Below, one piece after another: positions 1-5,725 of a DNA stretch of 5,725 nt. The notes beneath the pieces are model-generated. The model did not search any database. It had not been told where the DNA came from and saw only the letters and a list, made by a program, of their open reading frames with translations. Source of the DNA: Bacillota bacterium (GTDB lineage Bacteria > Bacillota > Clostridia > Lachnospirales > Lachnospiraceae). The DNA is taken from positions 1 through 5,725 of the forward strand of contig JAEYSV010000041.1 in assembly GCA_023434365.1 (NCBI GenBank), read 5' to 3'. A program made the translations under genes and the position numbers. The first letter of the stretch is position 1. Each line of letters opens with the position of its first letter.

Positions 1-120
1 GGTTACAGGATCCAGACCCAGCTGACCTGAGGTGTACAGAAAATCTCCTACTCTAACCGCATGTACATAAGGTCCAACAGCTGCCGGTGCATTTTTTGCA
101 TTAATAACTTCTTTCTTCAT
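1..120 (-). CDS. ridA: RidA/YjgF-family enamine/imine deaminase, N-terminal part only (runs off the window)
   Basis: The minus strand reads an open frame from an ATG at 120 to the window edge, 40 codons beginning MKKEVINAKNAPAAVGPYVH. The pattern NAPAAxGPY...A(V)xxGxxLYTSGQLGLDP is the usual N-terminus of the RidA (YjgF/YER057c/UK114) family, about 125 residues long and trimeric. RidA enzymes hydrolyse 2-aminoacrylate and related enamine/imine intermediates to 2-ketoacids plus ammonia in the cytosol. The family tyrosine of GPY is present (residue 18); the catalytic arginine and glutamate lie in the missing C-terminal two thirds, so activity cannot be judged. The start is supported by GGAGG eight bases upstream. 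The gene follows hydA by 56 bases on the same strand, suggesting co-transcription. Purine-degradation clusters can include a diaminopropionate ammonia-lyase (YgeX), which makes 2-aminoacrylate; this would explain a RidA here, but that gene is not visible. Family assignment is firm; the physiological role is inferred. Confidence 0.88.
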   Translation of the reverse strand, partial: MKKEVINAKNAPAAVGPYVHAVRVGDFLYTSGQLGLDPVT

Positions 121-128
121 AAAGAAAA

Positions 129-133
129 CCTCC
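129..133 (-). promoter_or_regulatory. Ribosome binding site of the ridA-type gene
   Basis: The minus strand reads GGAGG eight bases before the ATG at 120, ideal spacing for a Firmicute Shine-Dalgarno. It sits in the AT-rich 56-base spacer (121-176) after hydA. I see no terminator hairpin with a T-run in that spacer and no convincing -35/-10 pair, so read-through from hydA is the simplest expectation. Confidence 0.8.
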
Positions 134-176
134 ATTTGATATTTAGGATTTTAAAACACTATAGTTATTCTAATCT

Positions 177-1556
177 TTACCTTGGATTCTGGCAAGTGCC
201 TCTGAAAACATAACGACCAGCTTTCTCAAGAATAACATTGCCCTGATCAACCACTCTCATACCCTGTAACAGAACTACTTCAGCACGACCCTTAATATCA
301 AAACCTTCATACGGTGTATAATCCACCCTTTGAAGCTGCCCCGCAGCAGTGATCACTCCCTGATATTCTGGGTCCCAGATTACCAAATCCGCATCACTTC
401 CAACTGCAATTACACCCTTTCTGGGATACATACCGTATTGCTTTGCTGGCTTTGTAGAGAGTGCAGCACAGAACTGTTCCAAGGTAATTCGGTTCTCCAG
501 CACTCCATAGGTATACATAAGTGCCGGACGATGCTCAACACCCGGAATACCGTTCGGTATTCTGGAGAAGTCCTGGAGGCCTCTCTCCTTCTGACCCTTA
601 TAATGAAAGCTACAGTGATCGGTTCCGATGGTATCAATCTCGTTCTCACTCCATGCCTTCCATAAGCATTCCATATCCTCCTTCTTACGAAGGGGGGGAG
701 AAAGTACATATTTGGCACTTTCAAAGCCAGGTAGGTCGTACTTGGAATCCTCCATCAAAAGATATTGGGGACAGGTCTCTACGTACACCCTCTGTCCCTT
801 CGCTCTGGCCCCTGCAACAATCTCATAGCCCTTCTTAGAGCTTAGGTGAACGATATTGACCGGTGCCTCGGCCAGTCTGGCTACCGTAAGCAATTCATGA
901 ACCGCCTCCGCTTCGACCTCATCCGGACGGGACAAGGGATGCGCCTTTGGTGAAAAATCACCATTCGCCTTCTGTTCCTTTATTAAGGTATTCACCAAAT
1001 CACCATTCTCACAGTGAACTCCGATAATTCCCCCCTCTTCCTTGACTGCCTTTAAGATCTCATACATGATACCTGCATGCACCTTTAGATTGTCATAAGC
1101 CATATAAATCTTATAAGAGGTTACACCTGACGCTGTCATATCCTTTAATTCTTTCTTTGTGTTCTCATTCCAATCGCTGATGGACATATGGAAGCCGTAA
1201 TTACAGGAGGATTGTCCTTCTGCTCTTTTATGCCAGTTCTCTAAAGCTTCCTTCAGGGTCTCACCCTTATTCTGCGTTGCAAAATCCAGAACCATGGTAG
1301 TTCCGCCCACAATCGCGGCCTTTGAACCAGATTCAAAATCATCCGCCGTGTGAAAATCTCCTGTGTCAAGGTCAAAGTGTGTATGGGTGTCAATGAAGCC
1401 CGGGAAAATTAATTTCCCAGCGGCATCAATCACCTTTTCACCCAAGGAAGGTAAATCCTCTCCAAGCTCAACAATACTTTCTCCCTTTATTCGTATATCT
1501 AATCGGGAACTTCTCTCAGCTGTAACAACCGTTCCACCTTTAATTAATAGGTCCAT
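177..1556 (-). CDS. hydA: Dihydropyrimidinase / D-hydantoinase family amidohydrolase
   Basis: A 459-residue protein, the normal length for the cytosolic D-hydantoinase/dihydropyrimidinase family, which hydrolyses the cyclic amide of six-membered dihydropyrimidines or five-membered hydantoins. All binuclear-metal ligands are visible: H58 and H60 in FPGFIDTHTH, the carboxylated lysine K149 in SYKIYMAY, H181 in GVHCENGD, H237 in NIVHLSS and D313 in GTDHCSFH. Likely substrate-contact residues Y154, S288 (LSPPLR) and N335 (RIPNG) are also there. The frame stays open 22 codons further up to an ATG at 1622, but that extension overlaps the ygfK end and has no ribosome site; the ATG at 1556 begins the family-typical MDLLIKGGTVV and has AGGAG upstream, so I chose it. 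The gene follows ygfK by 37 bases. This pairing suggests that it opens a ring reduced by YgfK, perhaps a purine-derived one as proposed for E. coli HyuA. Allantoinase and phenylhydantoinase are alternatives; the true substrate cannot be read from sequence. Confidence 0.93.
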   Translation of the reverse strand: MDLLIKGGTVVTAERSSRLDIRIKGESIVELGEDLPSLGEKVIDAAGKLIFPGFIDTHTHFDLDTGDFHTADDFESGSKAAIVGGTTMVLDFATQNKGETLKEALENWHKRAEGQSSCNYGFHMSISDWNENTKKELKDMTASGVTSYKIYMAYDNLKVHAGIMYEILKAVKEEGGIIGVHCENGDLVNTLIKEQKANGDFSPKAHPLSRPDEVEAEAVHELLTVARLAEAPVNIVHLSSKKGYEIVAGARAKGQRVYVETCPQYLLMEDSKYDLPGFESAKYVLSPPLRKKEDMECLWKAWSENEIDTIGTDHCSFHYKGQKERGLQDFSRIPNGIPGVEHRPALMYTYGVLENRITLEQFCAALSTKPAKQYGMYPRKGVIAVGSDADLVIWDPEYQGVITAAGQLQRVDYTPYEGFDIKGRAEVVLLQGMRVVDQGNVILEKAGRYVFRGTCQNPR

Positions 1557-1567
1557 AGCATCAATCA

Positions 1568-1572
1568 CTCCT
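1568..1572 (-). promoter_or_regulatory. Ribosome binding site that decides the hydA start
   Basis: The minus strand reads AGGAG eleven bases before the chosen ATG at 1556, a slightly long spacing. An out-of-frame ATG at 1561 lies only six bases from it. No Shine-Dalgarno precedes the more upstream in-frame ATG at 1622. The site lies in the 37-base gap after the ygfK stop, close enough for re-initiation by ribosomes finishing ygfK. Confidence 0.7.
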
Positions 1573-1593
1573 GTCAAAAGACTATAATTACGA

Positions 1594-4590
1594 TTATTGC
1601 AACAGCAGATAACGGTGATCATAATATACCGCTAACATTAAATTCTTAATCTCAACATTTAATTCACAGAATATATCCTTAAGGTCTACATCCTTGATAT
1701 TATCTCCGAGACGAACCCGGAAGAGTGCCTTTTTCATGTCCAGAGGAACAAAGCCTTGATTCTCACTATCTTCAAAATCCTCTATCGTTCTAAAAAATGT
1801 GAATTTCTCTTTGTAAGGAGCACTGTCATAAGGGCAGAAGCTCCTGCAGTTACCACATTCATTACACATATAATCAATGTGCAGAATCTGAGGTTGCTTT
1901 GCGCCGTGTACAAAGATGGAGACATTCGCACGATTCGGGCAAACCTCGACACATGCTTCGCATATCTTATTACATTCTAAGCAGCGATTCCCTTCTTCCT
2001 CTGCCGGCTTCACAGCTGCTAGTACGCCCTTCTTTGCTGAAATCTCGGACTCCCGAAGCGGATTATCAATAGAGGCTCTTGGCTTAAGGTTAAGGATTGC
2101 ATTGACTGCCTTTGAAGCATCACGGATGGCTTCTACAACCGTTGCAGGACCACCTGCACCGTCTCCTGTTACATAGACACGGGCAACCGAGGATTCCATG
2201 GTATCCGAATTATACTCTGCAATACCTCTCTTGTTAACCTTTAAGCCTAAGGCTTCATAGAAGGAGTCATCCACCTTCTCACCCAGGGAAGCCACAACGG
2301 TGTCGATATCCAGTATAACCTCTTCCTCCGTCTCAATTGGTTTCTGTCTGCCGGAGATATCCATCTCGCCGAGTACCATCCTATGACAGGTCAGCTTGCC
2401 TTTCTTATGGTTAATCGGTGCCAGAAGTTCTAAAATTTCAACCCCATCGTGAAGTGCAAGCTCAAGCTCCTCCTCATCGGCAGGCATATACTTTACAGTA
2501 CGGCGGTAAACAATATAAACATGCTCCACACCTGGTATTCTCTTGGCTGCTCTGGCAGCATCCATCGCAGTATTACCTGCTCCGATAATGGCCACATTCT
2601 TACCGAGCGTAATGGACTCCGGATGATTACGGCAGGTATCTAAGAATTCAATCGCATTGATTTCCTTCTCACATTCAATACCAAGGGGCATCCCCTTCGT
2701 TGCACCGATTGCTAATATAATATCCTCAAAACCAGCGTCTCTCAGCTCTTTCAGATCAGTAACCGGATGATTGAATACGAATTTCGCTCCCATCGCCTTC
2801 GCTAAGCTGACATCCTTTTCTACATCCTCTCTAGGGATACGGAATTCCGGTACGATATATCTTACGATACCGCCGGCTTCACTTCTCTTCTCGAATACGG
2901 TAACCTCGGCTCCTTCTCTTGCCAGGAAGAAGGCGCTTGCAATACCGGCTGCACCGGCTCCAACTACTGCTACCTTCTTATCCTTATACTGATCGGAAGG
3001 CTTCAGCTCCTGGATGAGCTCATCATAACCCTTCTGTGCCGCCACTAATTTGGCGCCGCGAATCTGAATGGATTCCTCATAGAAATTGCGGGTACATTTA
3101 TTCATACAGGTATGACTACAGATGGTACCGGTAATGAAGGGGAGTGCATTCTTGTCCGTGATAACCTTCAACGCCTTAAGATACTCGCCGTCCTTCACCA
3201 GTTTCAGATAGGTCGGGATATCCTGCTCAATCGGACATTGCTTATTACAGGGTGCAATAAAGCAGTTAATCAAAGGTACCTTAGCTTCAAGCTTTCTGGA
3301 GGGAAGTGGTTTCACTCCCTTCGTATAATGCTTATCGGTTATTACCTCTTTAATGAACTCGCCAAGCTCCTCTACATTAACTCTGCTAAACTCCTCATAA
3401 TCCAACTTTTCAAGCTTTTCGGCAATCTGATTGCCTCTCTGATAACCACCGGTCTTCAGATAGGTCGTGGCCATCGTGATCGGCCAGATGCCAAGTGAAT
3501 ATATCTTAGTAATATTAAAGTAATCCGCGCCACCGGAATAGGAGATACGAAGCTTTCCATCGAAAGCCTTCGACAGCTTATATGCTACCGACAGGGATAG
3601 CGCAGCTAAGGAACGTCCGGACATATACATCTCCTCGCTAGGCAGCTCCTTTCTTGTAACATCTACCGGGAAGGTGTTCGTCAGCTTTACACCGAACTCC
3701 AAGCCTTCGGCCTCTGCTTTCTCCTTCAGTCTCTTCAGCATAGGAACTGCATCCTCAAACTGTAAGTCATCCTTGAAATGGAAATCACCAAAAACAACAT
3801 AACCATACCCCATGCGATCCATAATATCTCTCGCCGTCTCATAGCCAAGAAGGGTTGGATTACATTTTACAAAGGTATTCAGATGTTTCTCCTTGATAAG
3901 ATAGGTAGCAATACTTTCAATCTCTTGAGGAGGACAGCCATGCAAGGTTGACACAGTAACTGAGGTACATACCTTTGGTGATATGCTTTCGATGAACGCT
4001 CGGTCCAAGTTCTTAAACTTATTTATGTTGGATATCAGATAATCAGTGCATTCCTGCCATATTTCTGCCTTTCTTCCATCCATCAGCTGATTAATGAAGG
4101 TGTCAATCTTCTCGGACTGAATACCCTTCAGATCATAACCCACGCTCATATTGAAGACGAAGCCATCACTTTCCCCAAGACCGAACTCTCTGGCGATTAC
4201 TTTTAAGGCAAACCATGCCTTAATATATTCCTCCATAGCCTCCGGTACCCGAAGCTCCGTGGACCACTCACAGTTATATCCCTCATCGTCAGCAAGAATA
4301 CAGGGCTTACTCACCGGCAGGTCCTCTCCGTCCAGTATCTGAACCGTCTTAAGCTCAAAGAATCGATTTCCCGTATAATAAGCTGCCACGATATTCTGTG
4401 CAAGCTGAGTATTTGGACCGGGAGCCGGACCGTAGGGTGTCTCTAAGGTCTCTCCAAAGATAAGCAGAAGCTGTTTCTTCTCTTTAATAAAGGGCCTGCG
4501 AATTCCGAATACCTTTCCTGTTTCCTTTTTCTCTTCTATAATCCATTCCATTAGATTATGAAACGGTATTGGTGTCATTCTATCTCCCAT
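1594..4590 (-). CDS. ygfK: YgfK-type FMN/FAD/Fe-S oxidoreductase (annotated in databases as putative selenate reductase subunit YgfK)
   Basis: A complete 998-residue soluble protein, near the usual size of about 1,000 for YgfK. Residues ~45-400 look like a dihydroorotate-dehydrogenase-type FMN barrel: PYGPAPGPNTQ (52-62) leading to K81, HGCPPQE (217-223), VKCNPTLLG (241-249) and SGGADYFN (352-359). Residues ~440-520 form a GltD-type Fe-S domain with Cys 443, 448, 452, 491, 495 and 499. An FAD Rossmann motif follows (GAGAAG, 544-549), then an NAD(P)H motif (GAGNTAMDAA, 670-679) with YRR at 695-697, and a second FAD motif, VTGDGAGGPAT (807-817). The C-terminal ~865-925 is a two-cluster ferredoxin (Cys 870, 873, 877, 880, 884; 909, 912, 915, 919). 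Electrons plausibly pass from NAD(P)H through FAD and Fe-S clusters to FMN. Family members accompany selenium-dependent molybdenum hydroxylases; the E. coli selenate label is phenotypic. Reduction of a purine ring, such as uric acid, fits the neighbours better but is inferred. The start has AGGAGG at ideal spacing. Confidence 0.94.
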   Translation of the reverse strand: MGDRMTPIPFHNLMEWIIEEKKETGKVFGIRRPFIKEKKQLLLIFGETLETPYGPAPGPNTQLAQNIVAAYYTGNRFFELKTVQILDGEDLPVSKPCILADDEGYNCEWSTELRVPEAMEEYIKAWFALKVIAREFGLGESDGFVFNMSVGYDLKGIQSEKIDTFINQLMDGRKAEIWQECTDYLISNINKFKNLDRAFIESISPKVCTSVTVSTLHGCPPQEIESIATYLIKEKHLNTFVKCNPTLLGYETARDIMDRMGYGYVVFGDFHFKDDLQFEDAVPMLKRLKEKAEAEGLEFGVKLTNTFPVDVTRKELPSEEMYMSGRSLAALSLSVAYKLSKAFDGKLRISYSGGADYFNITKIYSLGIWPITMATTYLKTGGYQRGNQIAEKLEKLDYEEFSRVNVEELGEFIKEVITDKHYTKGVKPLPSRKLEAKVPLINCFIAPCNKQCPIEQDIPTYLKLVKDGEYLKALKVITDKNALPFITGTICSHTCMNKCTRNFYEESIQIRGAKLVAAQKGYDELIQELKPSDQYKDKKVAVVGAGAAGIASAFFLAREGAEVTVFEKRSEAGGIVRYIVPEFRIPREDVEKDVSLAKAMGAKFVFNHPVTDLKELRDAGFEDIILAIGATKGMPLGIECEKEINAIEFLDTCRNHPESITLGKNVAIIGAGNTAMDAARAAKRIPGVEHVYIVYRRTVKYMPADEEELELALHDGVEILELLAPINHKKGKLTCHRMVLGEMDISGRQKPIETEEEVILDIDTVVASLGEKVDDSFYEALGLKVNKRGIAEYNSDTMESSVARVYVTGDGAGGPATVVEAIRDASKAVNAILNLKPRASIDNPLRESEISAKKGVLAAVKPAEEEGNRCLECNKICEACVEVCPNRANVSIFVHGAKQPQILHIDYMCNECGNCRSFCPYDSAPYKEKFTFFRTIEDFEDSENQGFVPLDMKKALFRVRLGDNIKDVDLKDIFCELNVEIKNLMLAVYYDHRYLLLQ

Positions 4591-4598
4591 TTTGATAT

Positions 4599-4604
4599 CC
4601 TCCT
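4599..4604 (-). promoter_or_regulatory. Ribosome binding site of ygfK, overlapping the ssnA stop codon
   Basis: The minus strand reads AGGAGG, a full match to the anti-Shine-Dalgarno core, eight bases before the ygfK ATG at 4590. Its first two bases are the last two of the ssnA TAG stop (4603-4605), so ribosomes terminating on ssnA cover the site. This favours coupled, roughly stoichiometric translation of the two proteins. Confidence 0.85.
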
Positions 4605-5725
4605 ATCCGTTAATGCTTCTTGCTAACACCATTGCTTGCTGTCGGCAATCCGCCATTGCCTTCGCTTCATCAATGCAGAGAAGCTCTCTATCCTTCATAA
4701 GAACCTTACCATTGATCATGGTTGTCACTACCTTACTTCCATTCATTCCAAACAGCAAATGTCCGTTAATATTATCCGCTGTCATTGGTGTAAGCGGATC
4801 ATAATCTGCTACGACTATATCAGCTGCGTACCCTTCTTTCAATACGCCGAGTGGTGTATCAAAATAGCGATTTGCAATCTCTACATTTCCTTCAAACAGC
4901 ATCGCAGGAACCTCGCCCCAAGCTGCTGTTGCATCACATAAATGATGCTTGTGTAATATATTTGCTACTTTATAAGATTCAAACATATCATTCGTATATC
5001 CATCTGTACCGAGACCGGTTAGAATACCCCGGTGGAAGATCTCCATCGTAGGAGGACAGCCACAGGCGTTACCCATGTTGGATTCCGGATTGTGAACCAC
5101 CATCGTGTCAGTCTCCTTAAGAAGCTCCATCTCCTGACCATTGACGTAGATGCAATGGGCCGCAATGGTCTTGGGTCCAAGAATTCCGACGTCCATCAGT
5201 CGATTTACAATTCGCTTGCTATGATTCTTTAAGGAAGCATGTAAATCCTCAATCCCTTCTGCAACATGAATATGATAACCAACCGTCTCCGGTGTATTCT
5301 CCCTGCAAAGAGCAAAGGTCTTATCGGAAATTGTAAAGGCTGCATGCATTCCCATCATACCTTTCAGCATATCATCCGTCTGCTTCGCTGTAAACCGGAG
5401 AAAGTCTGCATTCTCTTTTACCCCGGCTCTCATCTTCTCTTCCCCGTCGCGATCCGACACCTCATAGCACAAACAGGTACGTACCCCTAGTTCCTTCGCT
5501 GCATCAGCGATTGTAAATAAGCTGTCTCTTATACTTCCGAAGCTTGCATGATGATCAAACACTGTGGTCACACCATTCTTAATACAATCAATATAGGTCG
5601 CAAGAGCGCTCTGCCTTGTCTGTTCTAAGGTCAGGTGGCGGTCAATATTCCACCATAATCCGTCCAAAATATCCAAGAAACCCTTTGGATTATAATTGTT
5701 AATGGATAATCCTCTTGCCATAGCA
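4603..5725 (-). CDS. ssnA: SsnA-type putative aminohydrolase, 5' end cut off by the window
   Basis: About 373 C-terminal residues of an amidohydrolase-superfamily protein whose full length is usually near 440. The frame continues to the window edge: a codon for Ala precedes the internal Met at 5721, so that Met (start of MARGLSINNYNPKGF) is not the true start. The HxH metal motif belongs in the missing ~70 residues. Counting from that Met, the remaining zinc-site residues are present: H152 and the catalytic-type E155 in HIHVAEG, H189 in AAHCIYV and D240 in GLGTDG; HNPESNMGNACG (210-221) is the signature shared with the guanine deaminase/TrzN/AtzA branch. That points to hydrolytic deamination of an aminopurine-like ring in the cytosol. 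SsnA is a known companion of ygfK in selenium-dependent molybdenum hydroxylase loci; in E. coli it was named for an effect on stationary-phase viability. Its substrate is unknown from sequence. It ends 12 bases before ygfK, in the same operon. Guanine deaminase or chlorohydrolase-like annotation is the main alternative. Confidence 0.9.
   Translation of the reverse strand, partial: AMARGLSINNYNPKGFLDILDGLWWNIDRHLTLEQTRQSALATYIDCIKNGVTTVFDHHASFGSIRDSLFTIADAAKELGVRTCLCYEVSDRDGEEKMRAGVKENADFLRFTAKQTDDMLKGMMGMHAAFTISDKTFALCRENTPETVGYHIHVAEGIEDLHASLKNHSKRIVNRLMDVGILGPKTIAAHCIYVNGQEMELLKETDTMVVHNPESNMGNACGCPPTMEIFHRGILTGLGTDGYTNDMFESYKVANILHKHHLCDATAAWGEVPAMLFEGNVEIANRYFDTPLGVLKEGYAADIVVADYDPLTPMTADNINGHLLFGMNGSKVVTTMINGKVLMKDRELLCIDEAKAMADCRQQAMVLARSING

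Noticed and set aside
121..176. Possible promoter or terminator in the hydA-ridA spacer
   Set aside because: The spacer is AT-rich, with a TTTTAAAA palindrome and a TATAGT on the minus strand, but there is no matching -35 box at proper spacing and no GC-rich hairpin with a T-run.
410..724. Second minus-strand frame of 104 codons inside hydA
   Set aside because: It overlaps hydA in a different frame, is rich in Arg, and resembles no known protein, as expected for an out-of-frame reading of a real gene.
1557..1622. A 22-codon upstream extension of hydA starting at the ATG at 1622
   Set aside because: It would overlap the end of ygfK, has no ribosome site before it and encodes a Cys/Asn-rich stretch (MITVICCCNNRN) unlike the family N-terminus, whereas MDLLIKGGT at 1556 is typical.
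3112..3498. Plus-strand open frame of 128 codons opposite ygfK
   Set aside because: It lies wholly antisense to a strongly conserved coding region and shows no recognisable motifs; it is a shadow of the ygfK codon pattern. The other plus-strand frames were rejected for the same reason.
5719..5721. Met codon as the start of the SsnA-type gene
   Set aside because: The frame stays open to the window edge, the residues after it match the interior of the family just past the HxH metal motif, and about 70 N-terminal residues are missing, so the gene is truncated by the window.

Overview
The window holds part of one minus-strand gene cluster. In transcription order (right to left) it carries a 5'-truncated ssnA-type aminohydrolase (4603-5725), a complete ygfK-type multidomain flavin/iron-sulfur oxidoreductase (1594-4590), a complete dihydropyrimidinase/D-hydantoinase (177-1556) and the first 40 codons of a RidA (YjgF/YER057c) family gene (1-120). 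Nothing convincing is coded on the plus strand. I see no RNA genes, mobile elements, CRISPR arrays, promoters or terminators. The gaps between genes are 12, 37 and 56 bases, each holding a purine-rich Shine-Dalgarno sequence, so this looks like one operon. Both of its ends lie outside the window.

Organism: the strong AGGAGG-like ribosome binding sites, AT-rich spacers, moderate GC content and an oxygen-sensitive style of enzymology (many Fe-S clusters) suggest an anaerobic Firmicute, most likely a clostridial gut or soil species such as a Lachnospiraceae member. This is inferred from style, not from an alignment.

Function: ssnA, ygfK and a hydantoinase/dihydropyrimidinase gene are known companions of selenium-dependent molybdenum hydroxylase (xdh-type) loci. 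In E. coli they lie in the ygeW-to-xdhD region (with hyuA). As I recall, recent gut-bacteria work links these loci to anaerobic purine and uric acid breakdown; I have not checked this here. The sequence supports a simple chemical reading. SsnA would be a purine-type aminohydrolase. YgfK contains the same parts as dihydropyrimidine dehydrogenase (DPYD/PreTA) in a different order and would reduce a ring double bond. HydA would then hydrolyse the reduced ring at its cyclic amide. A RidA protein would clear reactive enamine/imine products made further down the pathway. The older name 'selenate reductase subunit' for YgfK is not supported by anything visible in this sequence.

Most worth a second look are the permuted DPYD-like architecture of YgfK with a candidate active-site cysteine, the ygfK-hydA adjacency mirroring reductive pyrimidine catabolism, the RidA gene at the downstream end, and the translation-start region of hydA.
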